Source of the DNA: Hygrophila difformis
Lineage: Eukaryota > Streptophyta > Magnoliopsida > Lamiales > Acanthaceae
Direction of reading: 5' to 3'
Length of the DNA stretch: 64,000 nucleotides
Assembly (NCBI GenBank): GCA_030278955.1
Contig: JAOANR010000006.1
Coordinates: forward strand, 58,618,915-58,682,914
Shown: positions 1 to 11,779 of the stretch, in pieces
Position numbering within the stretch: position 1 is the stretch's first letter
Layout of the letters: each line of letters starts with the position of its first letter
Program-made: the position numbers and the translations under genes
The notes under the pieces: model-generated
Told to the model about the DNA's origin: nothing
Seen by the model: the letters and a program-made list of their open reading frames with translations, nothing else
The model's database searches: none

Positions 1-71
1 TTCTTCTTCTCCTAGTTGCGAAACCCTTATCTAGAATCATTCAAATAACATCAGCTTCAGGAACAGTCCTA

Positions 72-1010
72 ATGGCGAGCAACAACCCGTAAGCTCTCCG
101 TTCATTCTTCAGCGCATTTCTTCCTGATGTTTCAAGTTTTTACATTCTGCATTATAGTGTTTTACTCATACTAGGGTTTAAGTTTTTCATTTCGTATAAA
201 TTCTCTTCATCCATTCTCATTCTTCCCTAATTGGAAAACTTGGAGTATAATTTCAACTGATCTTCCTTCTTTAAAATTCGATTAAATAACAGTGAGGAGC
301 AGGCTTCTGAGTCCTCTGCTTTACACCTGACTGATCTTCCATTGGATGTCCTTGGGGAGATTCTGTCACGAGTAGGGCAGAGCAGCTTTGAAGATTTGCT
401 CCAGTGCAAACAAACCTGTTCAATATTTACAATAGTCTCAAAATACCCTACTGTTCTCCGGAGATTTAATGTAGAGGATCCGGCCTTTAAAAGAATCTCT
501 AATGAATCTACTGGTAAAATCAAGTTTCTACATGCCTGTAGAAAGGCTAAGAATCATATTCTGAACCTACCAAAGGCTTTGGAACTGTTTACACAAGGGA
601 AAGGATTCAAGGCATTTCAGATCCTGGATGAAGGAATAGAAGATAATTTCAAGATTTCTCAATATTTTAAAGCTTTATGCTGTTTAAGTAAAAGTTCTAA
701 AGAAGAAATAGATGCAGGACTCCGCTTAATTAGTCCAATTCTAAGTGATAGATTAAACAGTTATGAGTTTAGATATAATCTTCTCACCCTACTTTCAGAA
801 TGGGAATATGTCCCGAATCCATTTTTAGGGCAGAAAAAGAGGGAATTCTGTATTATAGAAGATCATGATCAGGAAAGCCTTCATAGGCCATTATACTTTA
901 ATTATACAGCCGATCAGATCAGCTATCTCTGTTGTGACACAAATAGAGCCATAACTGATTTTAGGATGGCAGCAGGGGAGAACTATGACAACTATAGCAT
1001 TAATGAATAA
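72..1010 (+). CDS. F-box/TPR-like protein, copy A (two exons, intact)
   Basis: The model joins 72-88 and 293-1010 and gives 244 residues. Exon 1 encodes MASNN plus two bases of a proline codon. A GT donor sits at 89 and an AG acceptor at 291-292, and the join reads P-EEQASESSALHLTDLP. Residues about 18-58 are an F-box (LTDLPLDVLGEILSRVG), the module that docks on SKP1 in SCF ubiquitin ligases. Residues about 75-165 look like the Sel1/TPR-like repeat found in plant F-box proteins of the At2g35280 type (CRKAKNH..AL.LF, then a helix rich in CLSKSSKEE). The C-terminus carries a short conserved Cys-rich tail (SYLCCDTN). An AATAAA signal lies at 1123. Two damaged copies follow immediately. The family call rests on pattern recognition. 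The gene may be part of a retroelement rather than a free host gene. Confidence 0.72.
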
Positions 1011-1207
1011 TTTTTGGATGAAGGAGGAAGAGATTGATGCAGTGACAATTCTTCTAATTTTTGATTTTGAAACTGTCACTAGATCAGGTCCTTTGTATCA
1101 TGTAATGCAGCCTGGTTTTGATAATAAAAGCTAATCTCATTTCTTAATTACTGCATAAATGTTGAGTTTAACTCTTAATTCTGTGTTTTTCCTCCTTTTC
1201 TTTTCAG

Positions 1208-1942
1208 AAATGTCGAAAACCCTCAACTCTTGGAAACTCAAATACTTGATTTACCAACTGAGTTATTGGGAGACATTCTGTCAAGATTAGGAACGGAGAG
1301 CATAAAGGCACTTTTTAGAGCATCTGAAACTTCTAAGCAATTCTTCTCAGCAAGCAGATCATCGTTAGCTCTAAAGAGAGCTAATTTGGAAACTTGTGCT
1401 ATTTGGAGAGGAGATGCTTACCCAAGTAACCAGGTCAAATTCATTAAAGGATGTCAGGATGCAGGCAATTATATGTTTAATATTGTGCCTGCATTGATAG
1501 CCTTTGTGGAGGATAAAAATGAGGAAAAAGCTTATGAAATTCTAAAGCCCGGATTAGATGATAAACACAAACCAACTACTTTTATAAGATCTCTTTTACT
1601 ACTTTCCAAACAAGACCCACAGCTGGATGAGGAAGGAATTCAGTTGATCAAATCTGTAACTCAGGATCCTTTTGAGCTACTATTCCTAAAAATGAGTGTT
1701 CTGCACTGGCTCCTTTATGGTGAAAAGTTCCCAAACCCATTCCTGATCAAGAGGAAATGAGTTTTTGTAAGAATCACTCCATTCAAGAGCGACAGCAACT
1801 ACCTTTCAATGAAAGGATGGAGTGTATTCCATGTGAACTGTTTGATTATGTCAAGCAATATAGAAGAGCAAGTGGAGAACTAGGCATATTATTTGAATGG
1901 GAGCAATGGAACAATGGAGAAGAAGATCAGAATGAAGAATAA
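1208..1942 (+). pseudogene. F-box/TPR-like exon, copy B (frameshifted)
   Basis: A pyrimidine tract and TTTTCAG at 1201-1207 form an acceptor. The exon then reads NVENPQLLETQILDLPTELL in the same phase as copy A exon 2, so it could splice from the leader exon at 72-88. It has no convincing ATG or leader exon of its own. The F-box and TPR-like segments are complete up to NPFLIKRK. There a TGA at 1758-1760 ends the frame, while the family's C-terminal tail continues in another frame (1757-1942, CKNHSIQERQQL..PCELFDYVKQYRRASGE). Copy A has NPFLGQKKREFC at the equivalent place, so a one-base indel near 1757 is the simplest explanation. A deliberately shorter protein cannot be excluded. Confidence 0.62.
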
Positions 1943-2122
1943 CTGCTAGAATTAGACTAATTTAGAAATCAAGCAGTTCATAATTTCTTTGCTTGTAATC
2001 TTTTATGCTTTTTGTCTTGGGACAAAGAATTATCTGGATGACTCAAAAGTGTACATCCCTTTTTCATTAATGAATTGCATTCTCTAGTTTTTAATTCTAT
2101 TATTGTTTTTAATCTTATTCAG

Positions 2123-2815
2123 CTATGAAATTGGAACTTCATCAAAGCAACCAAGGACTTCAATAAAGAAATCTGGATCGGGGGAAACTCAGATCACAGA
2201 TCTTCCTTATGAGATTCTTGGAAACATTTTATCGAGATTGGCATTTGACCACCTTGAGACTGTCTTTAACTGAAAACTAGTTTGCAAAGAGCTTGAAAAG
2301 GCTACCCATCATCCTTTAGTCTTGAAAAAGGCTTCTCTTGAAGACTTTTCAGCATGGGGATGGGGAACTTTTGAAGAGACACAAAGCGTTTTCCTTGAAA
2401 GCTGCAAAAATGCAGGAAATTGGATGTACCAGTTACATGAGGCATTGCGTTTGTTCGTTAAAGACAAGAATGAACAAGCAGCATTTAAACTCTTAAAACC
2501 TGCAATCACTGATAATCACCCTCCATCCATTTATGTAAAAGCTCTTATGCTCTTAAGTAAGGATGAAAGGGAAGAACAAGAGAAGGGAATTTGGCTCTTC
2601 GCTCCTCTGTGCAAGAATAGACGAAGACTCAAGGATCTTCGACTTCAAGTTAGAGGGTGGCTATCAAGTTATGAGGAATTTATCTCACCTTTTCAAGGAC
2701 AACCTAAGAAGAGACTTTGCTCCTCAACCAATACCAAAATATGTGAAGCGACTCACCAAATATTGCTGCAAACTTAATGAAATCCGGAATGCTAGAGTTT
2801 ATGATGCTCAGCAGG
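2123..2815 (+). pseudogene. F-box/TPR-like exon, copy C (nonsense and frameshift, runs into transposon ORF)
   Basis: The acceptor ATTCAG ends at 2122. The exon opens in the same phase as copies A and B and has an N-terminal extension (YEIGTSSKQPRTSIKKSG) before the F-box ITDLPYEILGNILSRLAF. TGA at 2271-2273 interrupts the F-box where the family has a Trp or other residue (VFN-stop-KLVCKELEK). The TPR-like part is well kept (FLESCKNAGNWMYQLHEAL, ALMLLSKDEREEQEKGI). Near 2715 the frame shifts by one base from SPFQGQPKKR to DFAPQPIPKYVKRLTKYCCK. That segment aligns with the tail of copy A (YLCC..) and continues without a stop into the downstream transposon frame. The copy is therefore both broken and physically joined to that ORF. 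Confidence 0.62.
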
Positions 2816-5800
2816 CACTCCCTGCATACATGCCTCCAACATTCCTGAACAAGAAGGGACCCGTTGAACAGAATTTCTTGACAAATCTGGCCCTGGATAG
2901 GATTATTGATGCTCGGATCAACTTAAGACATGACCTAGAGCCTTATTTCAAGAAAGCTAAACAAGGTAAGATGGTATGGAAAGATGTCCTTAGAATCATT
3001 CAGGAAGCTAGAAATAGCTGGATCAGGTATATGAATAACTGGTCTAAAGGAGCAGATCTAAGGAAAAGGATTCTTAAACCAGGGCTGATAAGGAAACCTG
3101 ATGAGGAATTTCCTTTGGAGGAGTTTGCTGATTTGATACCAGAGCAGCGAGCATGGATTAAGGATGCAGAGGAGAGAGAAGCTGAGAGATCAGGGAAAAA
3201 CAGAAAGCAGAGATCAGATGCAAAACAGACACCACAAATATAGTAAGGAATATTTTCAGAGAATCTGTTGTTAATGAAGGACTGGAACCTATAGCGAATT
3301 TCAGAAAGGTTTCAGCCCTATCAATAACACCAGCAGATGCAGATCTTCTCATTACAGATAGACCCAACAAGATCATGAAGAGATTACCTCCAACTCTCCA
3401 ACAGGAAGTTCATGGATATGTTCAGGAGAGGAAGAAAGAATTCATTGAGAAGTATGTCATGTATGATGCTATGTGCAGGGAAAATGCATACAAGGAGCAT
3501 AGACCCTATACTGATCAAACACAAGGAAGAATTCAGCAGGTAATTATTGATGATTGGGATGCATGGAATGAGAAATATCTGAATAGAAAGGGAATGAATG
3601 TCATGCTGAAAGGATTAGGCAAGAATTTCTATGTCAAGAAGCACGATTCAGATGAAGACAGCACAGATGATGAGCAAAGAATTGAGAAGATGAGAGTAGT
3701 TGATGAGGTCACAACTATTGTGGGAGAAAAGAATGAAGAAAATGATGAAATCCATCCGATTCTGCAAGAAAGTATGGATTGTTATTATGCAAACAAACAA
3801 AAGGCAGATCGTGAATGGGAGGAACTCATGAAAACCCAAGACAAGAAAGGTAAAAAGAAAGTATCCACCAAAAAGAGAAAGTCACACAATCTCAGTTCAA
3901 GCACTTCAGATGAAGTACCAACAGCTAAGAGAAGGACTGGAGAAAGGTGGAGACAAGCAGATCTAAGAAGACTAGCCGAATTCCAAAGAAGAGGAAGAAT
4001 GAAGATGACCTGGCAGCCAAGGAAATTTTGGACTTGAAAAAGGACTTAATGGACGAAGATGTTGAGATTCTACAATCAGCCCAAGAAAAGAAAGAAGTTG
4101 TTACCTATAAAAGGAGAGGAAAGTTACCCTCTAATCAGAAGGAGACTGATCCTGAAGAACTTAAGCAGCAAGGGTCTTTTCTGGAGAATGTAGAACAATT
4201 GGAAATCACTCTTGAACAAGAAAAGCAACGAGAAAAAGAACCTGAAAAACCTGTTAAGAAATTCAGGATAAAGATGAAAGCCAGGAAACCTAAGTATGTG
4301 GTACCTGACACCAGCTCTGAGGAAGAAAAAGTCGAACCAACTCTAGGGATAATTCCCTACACAGAGAGGTTGGAGCTCACTCCTTATACTAATTTGGAAG
4401 TGGGAGATATAGATCCAGAAGGCTGGAGAGCATGTATTGATGAACATCAACCTGATGAACAAGGATCAACTAAACCGAGCACTGATCTCCAACAGGTTCA
4501 GATTGCTGAAAAAGATGATAGAGAAGAGCAGGATGAAGATCAGCAAGCTCAGGTTAACAGGGATCTTATTCAAAGTCAGATTGATTTACAAGGATTTTCA
4601 GGAAAAGAAACTGAACAAGATTTACCACCAGAACAAGCTGCAGATGAGCAAGAATTTGTAAATCAAATTGAGAAATCAGTGGTGGACACATTACAGGAAC
4701 GGTCACTTGAAGATTTACAAACTTTTGAAGATATGAACTTGCATGGAACTACAGTAGGGAACATGACTTACTCTCTGGAAGGACTGATTAAAAAGTTCAG
4801 AAAATTGACTAGAGAAGGAGGGAATGCACGCACTTCAGTAGAACAAGCAAGTGAATATGCAGCTAAACTTGAGTCAGAATTAGAGGAAATCCAACAACAA
4901 ATAAATTCTGACCAAGTAGTGGAACCATCTCCATTAGCAATTCAAGCTTATGAAGAAGAAGTGCAGAGGAATGAAACTCAAGAAGTTCAGCAGAGAAAAT
5001 ATTTTGTGGGACACTGTTAGTCAATATCTTAGAACACAGACGAATGCTGAAAATCAAATGAATCAATGGCTCCTACCACCTCAAGTCAGGGATGAAGTAA
5101 CTCAGAGAGCGATTGCAAGGATGAATGATCCTGAATGGGCCGCAGAACAGAAGAAGAAAGCAGAAGAATATTTTGGAATCGAAGGATTTCTAGATTCAGA
5201 ACCTACTGCTATTCCTCTTCTACTGAACGAACCAGTACAGGAAGATCCCACAGAGATTGTAAATCAGCATAGCCTGGAAGTTACTGAGAAGGTAGATACC
5301 AACACGTCATTGATACATGATTCAGGCATAGGCAATTTACAACATGATGACACTGATAGAGTTCTAGAAGAACATCCAGAGCCTGGCCATGAACAAAACC
5401 CAGAACAAGTTCATGAAGAAAACATGGAACCTGCTCAAGAAGGAGGCCAAACAGAAGAAGAAGGAAATGAGAATGCTGGGGATGAGCAGGAAGAAGCACA
5501 AGAATCCGAGGGAAATGAATCAGATACATCTGAAGGATCGTCCCCCGGAAAAGATGTTCCAGAATTGCTACCTTTGAGTTATTGGGGGAAGAATAGTCCA
5601 AAGGTGAGGTTGTCAATCCCTGATAGCATTGAAAAGAGGACTGAATTCACAGAAGAAGAAATCAAGGTTAAGTTTAATGGAAGAAAGGAGGCATTGGAGA
5701 ACTACTTGGGGATGTCCAAAATGATTGTTCCGGACAAAGGATTTCATCCCAAGTGGCTGGATCATAAGTGTATCAGCTACTGGAGGAGGATCAATGAATG

Positions 5801-7091
5801 GGACATTTTCATGAGACACAATAACAAATGTGGTTATGTGGAACTGACCAGAGAATTCTACGCTAACTTTGATGTTGAGGCAGAAACAACATGGATTAGA
5901 GGGAAAACAGTGCAAGTCACTGTGGAAACTCTAAATGATCTGATACAGGCACCTTTGTTAGAACAGCCAGAAGTTAAGTCTGAGGTTCTTTTGAGGAAGA
6001 AAACTCAAGGAAATAAACTTGTTAATGCTAGAAAAATGGCACTAGGATTCTGTTCAACATACAGAGGAACTGAGCAGAATAAGATTCCATTGAAGAATTT
6101 GAAACCTGAGTACCTGCCAACACTCGATTTCTATTATTCAAAGCTCAGACCCACCACAAATTTTCAAGGACCTTCAGCCGGAACTTTCGAGGGATTTGCA
6201 TTGTTATGGTCAGGAAGGAAATGCAGTGCTGCACACCATGTCCTCAATGTCATTAAGTCAAGAGTTGGAGAAGATGCAGCATTGGCTTATCCAAATTTAA
6301 TCAGAAGACTCTGTGAGAAACAAGGAGTTTCAATCATGCCATTTTTACCAGAGATCATAAAGATAGATCCTCCTATTCCATTACCAGAAGACACTTTGAG
6401 GGGAGAATTGGTTTACCAAATGCCAGATTTAGAGGAACAAACTTCCGAGGGATCAGGATCAAAGGTGCCATCTCCTAAGACAAAAAGGGTCAATCTTCCT
6501 TCAAAATCAAGATCATCTCAGTCAAGAGTCGCAGTAAAAAGGACAAAGACTGTAGCTCCATCTCCTGCATTGAATCCTATTCCAGAAGATGAGGAGTTTG
6601 AGAACACTTCTGCACCATCTCAACCTTTGAGACAACCAATGAGGAACACAGTATCTGTGGATGAATCTCAGAATATGAGTACTTCAATCCAAAGTTTTGC
6701 ACAGTCCATGGAGATGCTAGTGAAAACTATGTCAGAAGACAAGCATGTTCAAAGAGAAATGGAGCAGAAGAGGATTGAACTTGAGCATGTTAGGATTCAA
6801 ACTGAAGAAAAACTCAGGAAAGAGGAGATGGAGAGGCAAGAAAAGATAAGGAAGGAAGAATGGGGTAGACAGGAAAGAATGAGAAGGGAAGAAATGGAAA
6901 GATTTGAAACGTTGAGAAAAGAAGAACTTGAAGAGAGAAGACAGGAACGAGAAAGGGATATGGAGCTGAGGAGATAGGAGCAGTATAATAGTACGAGATT
7001 GGTAGACATCCTTGCCAACCTAGTCTCGGATCTAAAGAAATCTCCATCCATACCACCCAAAGATCCAGACAATGATGCAGGACCATCCTGA
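2816..7091 (+). pseudogene. Retroelement protein with putative plant transposon domain (broken long ORF)
   Basis: This is one long, highly charged reading frame split by decay. It passes from frame 1 to frame 3 near 3183, to frame 2 near 3950 and back to frame 3 near 4998, and TAG at 6975-6977 interrupts it before the last stop at 7089-7091. Each switch links segments that read smoothly, for example AEEREAE to IREKQKAEIRC. The first 2.8 kb are Lys/Glu/Gln-rich and low in complexity. The region at about 5630-6400 resembles the 'putative plant transposon protein' domain (Pfam Transposase_32 type): SYWRRINEW, TREFYANF, WIRGKTVQVTVETLNDLI. The end is an Arg/Glu coiled coil (about 6740-6977). No protease, RT or integrase is visible. 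The ORF has no start codon of its own and follows F-box copy C directly. Its exact function is unknown. Confidence 0.6.
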
Positions 7092-8119
7092 GATCACAGG
7101 GGAGTTTTCTGTAACTTTTATTTCTTTTTAATTGCAGTTTCTTTTTCTTTATTTCTTTCCTGTTTCCATTTATTCTGATATAACTTAGGATAGAATTAAT
7201 ACGAAGTTGTATCATAGGATTGAATTTCAAGCTAGGATTAAAAAAAAAAACTCAGAGAGGTTAATAAACTGATGAAGGAATAGAAGATGAGTTTAAAAGT
7301 GGTTCCTGTGGAGACATCTACTTTATAGATTTTCACTGCAAGCATGAGCCGCTCTTGAAAACTGTCTTTAGCTGTAAGCTCTGAAATTGATTGATGTCAT
7401 TACTGGATAAATAGTTTGAAGGTTTTATGATTGTATTAACCCTAGTGATTTGCATACTGTAAACAACAACTGCACAAGGTTAAGAGGATTGATCTAATCT
7501 AGTCTCTCTTGGAAGATGAGTGTGCATATTTTAAAAAAAAAAAGAAAGAGAAAAAGAGAGCAAGGGAAATTTCAGAAACAGACGTGGTAAAATAATGTGG
7601 ATATAAGTAGCTGGCACAGCTGCCCCTCTGATTTATAAGTTGAAAAACTTTAAAAAAGCAGAATCAAGGGCAGGGGAGTTGAAGTTTCATCTGCAATGTC
7701 AGGTCATGCGACTCCTCCTAATAATGTGAAACCGAGCTATTGAAAGCCACGGAAGGCCACCCCTTGATAATAAAAAAAGAGAGAGGGTGTATTTTATTCA
7801 AGCATAAGATATGCACATGAGTTGGACAGGATTGAGCGTGAGAAGAGAAGTCTGACTAACTAAGGAGCAGAACAATAATTCACATAAATGCAAATCACTT
7901 TTGTTAATGTTTTCATGAAACCTGGTGAATTTAAAGTCAGATATGAAGCATCAATCAGTTGAAAGAGTTAAGCTTGAGATAGTTGGAAAAGAGAAGGTAG
8001 TGATCCAGTGGAATTTTACATGAACATCTAAATCCCGGAAGCCACTAATTGGACTTATTCTTTGAAACTTTACAAATTTCCTACCACTTGAGGACAAGTG
8101 TTTCTAAATGTGAGGATGG
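7092..8119 (+). other. Non-coding 3' internal region ending in a polypurine tract
   Basis: There is no credible ORF. The stretch holds A-rich runs and short purine tracts. It ends with TTGAGGACAAG at about 8084-8095 and a purine-rich GTGAGGATGG at 8110-8119. Plant Athila/Tat retrotransposons commonly carry GAGGACAAG just before the 3' LTR, so this is read as the priming site for plus-strand DNA synthesis. The assignment is by similarity, not alignment. Confidence 0.45.
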
Positions 8120-8482
8120 TGATGACAGCCTTTTATGACTGTCATTTGCGTCCAATTTAGTGTCTTAATGATGATCTTATGTTCTTAATTTCATTGATTT
8201 TTGATGAATAATCATGAAGGATCAGAAAAGATGGAAGAAGAATTAAGATTGCGAAGAAGTTGGAATTACACTGAAAATGGCTTGAAATTCTAAGTTTTCT
8301 TTGTAAGTCTCGCACGCTGTGTTTTTATCAAACTGATCCACGCTTTGTCATTTATCAGGAAGTTAAGCTGGAAAGCAGCAGGAAGTGGAAAGGACATAGC
8401 GAGGAAAGAAAAGGAATGGTGCGAGAGCTTGTGTTTGAAATCAGGAAAAGATTTAAGGAAAATGTTCAGATGCTGAAGTTCA

Positions 8483-8651
8483 CGCGATGACTGTTTAACA
8501 TCGCGAGGAAAAGAAGATTTGTGCAAGACAGAAAGTTTTATACATCATGGCGAGAAGCAAATTCTTTGGAGAAATTGAAAGGCCTCGCCTTGTTGAGAAA
8601 GATGATTAAGTTTCTGAACTCTCGCTTTGAAGGAACTGGACAAAGCGAGAG
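8483..8651. repeat. Pair of short hairpins with GCGAG-type arms (upstream of TATA)
   Basis: CGCGATG (8483-8489) pairs with CATCGCG (8499-8505). CTCTCGCTTTG (8619-8629) pairs perfectly with CAAAGCGAGAG (8641-8651) across an 11-base loop. Both lie just upstream of the LTR TATA box. Confidence 0.7.
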
Positions 8652-8710
8652 GAGAGTTATTCTGGTGCGAGCGGTTATCATCCAAGGCTTAAGCAGTTAC
8701 AACACCCATC

Positions 8711-8718
8711 TATAAATA
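8711..8718 (+). promoter_or_regulatory. TATA box of the long LTR
   Basis: TATAAATA lies in the LTR about 590 bp after its start, followed by GACCCTTGGGG. Transcription would be expected about 30 bp downstream. The U3-like DNA before it is rich in GCGAG motifs and small hairpins. Confidence 0.5.
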
Positions 8719-9641
8719 AGACCCTTGGGGGAATCAGCTCAGGAGGCGGGAGATTGAAGAGAATAGCTCGATTTTACTCTCCAGTCCACTTTTAGAATTT
8801 AGTAGGTAGGTTAGGATTTAATTTTCTCTGCAATTTACTTTGAGTTCTTTAGATTTGTAATTCGATTTCGTAGTAGATTTCTTTAAGAATAGTTGTTAGA
8901 TTAGCTTGAGGATACCCTGGGAGGAGAGTTGCTTTTGGATCGCTTGTTCATCCATCACGACGATCATCATCTAAACTTCCGACTTGTTCGCTCATCTTTG
9001 CATTATTCTGATTGCAATCAGATTTCCAGGTGTATTCGTTTTCAATTCTTTGTTATTCGAGATACATGAAGAATGATCACTTATCAGTTTGTGAATTTCT
9101 TATCTTTCTGGTTTCCATTTCTATTTCTTAATTCTGTTTCAGAAGAGTATAAACCTCAACTTCGATATTCAATTCTGGATTTTGCATCATATCTCTAATT
9201 CGATTCTCGAAGATCATAACACTTCCACATCTTTAATTCGTAAATTGTTCGTTCCAATTACACAAGAAGTTTGGATATTGTAACCGAGTTAGGTATGATC
9301 TGGCAGAATTATAAAGTCATTTGATTTTCTGTTGATATTACGTTATGATCACAAAAGAGAATCATAGTGTTTAATGTTCAGAACTTTAAAAGGTTCCTAG
9401 AGACCCATGCAGAATTAATCATCGCTTGATAATCTTTAGGAATTAATAATTCTAAGTTCATGAATTTGGATGCAAAAGGTTCTGTATTCATGATTTTCAA
9501 AACGGAAATCCCAGAAGGTATTTATGACAGTTATAAACCCTGATCATTTACTTCACATAAGGATAAACCCTCGCTTCATCCTAAAAGATGACGCGAGGAA
9601 ATATCCAGATAACTTTGCTATGACAAAGGCTATTCTAATAC

Positions 9642-9956
9642 TCTCGCGATGTCAATCTGACAAAGCGAGATGACCAACCTATAATAGCAACAGATTTGAT
9701 ATCCATTTTTCAGGGTATCAACTATTCACTTTTACTTTTACTTCTTATACATATATAACCCCTATCTATAAGTAGGAATTGAGTACCTCGCCGCATTCTT
9801 ACAGAAATTATTGCGAGGCATTCAGTTCTTTGTATAGACAAAATCTGAGGAACATTCTTTGAATATTAACTCCCTCCACGCTGTACAGACATAGCGTGCG
9901 GAAAATTGGAATGTTCATAGTTTGAAACCCAAAGTAGTTACTGCGAGCTACTTTGG
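9642..9956. repeat. Further short hairpins in the LTR
   Basis: Inverted pairs occur at about 9651-9680 (TCTCGCGATGTCA with TGACAAAGCGAGA, 11 of 13 pairing), 9786-9818 (CCTCGC with GCGAGG), 9877-9898 (CACGCT with AGCGTG) and 9929-9956 (CCAAAGTAG with CTACTTTGG). They resemble the hairpins near 8500-8650. Confidence 0.6.
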
Positions 9957-11779
9957 ACATTTATTTTGCAGAATTATTTCTCAAATCCTTTTTCTTGGAA
10001 AGTTATTTCCTAATTCTGTCTAGTTTCCGATGTATATTTTGGAAACACCCTTGCATTTTGATTAAGAGGACTCAGAACCCTCAACATTTCTTTATACATA
10101 TAATATTACATATACATATGGTCTTTTGGGATATTTCCCAGTCTATGATGAGTAATCTTACTTCATAATTACAAACTCATAATTCATATCTGCAATTCGT
10201 ATTACAATTTTCACTGGTACACTGAGAAAGATGATGATATAAGTTTTCTCAATCATTATTTACTCAGGACTAATGAAGAACAAACTTGTTCTTTAGTTGG
10301 GCATTTAGTACCTGTCGTTTAAAAGGGAAAGATGTTTCAAAAACCATCTTTTGTCCTAGTAATTAGTAGAGTATTAGGAAGATTAATTTCCAGGGTTCAT
10401 GGCTTTATAGTTATCACTATATGCTATGAGTAGGAGATTAAATATTTCTCTTACATTCTACTAATCCTGAGTCAAACCATGGAATTTGGAACTGTTTACA
10501 GAGATTTCTCGAGCTAAATCATTTATACAAATCTGAGTAGTCTGGATAAGTCAAGGAATTTGAATAGCAATTTCATCTTGATATACTTACAAGACTATTA
10601 TTTCTTACGAATACTTGCAGGAATTACTATGAGGAAACAAGTCTTATGAAAACATTGGATGATAGATTCAAATACTTGTTTTTCACTTTTTGTAGAGGAC
10701 ATCCAATATAGGGTCATAAGATCAGTTTGACCAGAGTAATGGAAAGAACAACTTCAAGTTCATATGAATATAACATGATTTAGAAGTGACCTCGAGTTGT
10801 CAAAGGCTTAATCTGAGTCTGAAAGAAAAAGATTAAGTGACAATTCTGAAAAGCTTTTATCACAGAAAGAGTCTGACCGATCATTCTGTGATGATAGTAT
10901 TCCATGATTTCAGAGCTTAGAATGTCATGACACTGAATCATAAGTACCTGTCTTGGGAAGTGATTTAAGACATGAAGATTTGATTAAATTGAATAAAGGA
11001 TTTTTCTATCTCAATGGACTTTCATTATGTTTTAACCATTGAAGTATGATACTCTCATCATATTCTTATTTCATTCATTTGATTTGGTCTGTGATATCTC
11101 AAACACATGAATATAATCACAATGTTCGACATCATTTTAATTGCTTTCTTTACTATGTTTACAGCTTTAAGCATTTACATTTCAGCAGTATTCTTTAGTA
11201 ATCATCATTACAACATTCTTAAACCAAGAGTATAGACAGATTCTGGAGTTAATAATTCTATTAAAACACTTCTATCGTGTAACTCTCTATTGAACGATCC
11301 CGACAATAAAAATAAATATTGCAGCTTGATACCGTGTGCTTTCGGTAGGAAAAACTAGGCAAGCTTTTTAACAGCCCTATAGGATTTATAGTGTAAAGGC
11401 TGTCGGGGGGCATTGCAGCGGGGTTTTACCTCAAAGCTTCAGATATCCAGGATGATGGGTATTAACAAATTCCTTAATAAAATGGGAACATATTCTTGAA
11501 ATGTGTCCCAAAAATCATGAAATGGGTTTCACACCCCATGGATCTTTTATTATTTCTTTCTCTGTTGGTCACTTGACCTTTATTTTCTAGTTTATATCAC
11601 TGTTGGTGATGTTCTTTTTGGATAATGTTGCATGTTATGAGTGATCAAGCCTAGATTAGGGTTAAACCTATTTTAAATATTGTCTCATATTTCCTTCATG
11701 TGTAAGGCATGTTCTAACTAGATTTACCCTTGTTTGGTACTTTTAGTTTATTGTAGTTTTTAAAACCTGAAATGGGTAA

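Larger units (their letters stand above)
8120..11350 (+). mobile_element. Probable 3' LTR of a Tat/Athila-type retroelement
   Basis: The block starts TGATGACAGCC right after the polypurine tract. It contains a TATA box at 8711 followed by T-rich leader DNA (8760-8930) typical of a long plant LTR. It ends with a stretch containing GAACGATCC (11291-11299) and ACCGTGTGCTTTCGG (about 11331-11345), a signature near the end of Athila/Tat LTRs. No ORF in it looks real. The 5' partner LTR would lie before base 1, so identity and age cannot be measured. The right boundary is uncertain by about 100 bp. Confidence 0.5.

Noticed and set aside
6797..7230. Minus-strand Ser/Leu-rich ORFs opposite the transposon frame
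   Set aside because: Mirror of an Arg/Glu coiled-coil coding strand.
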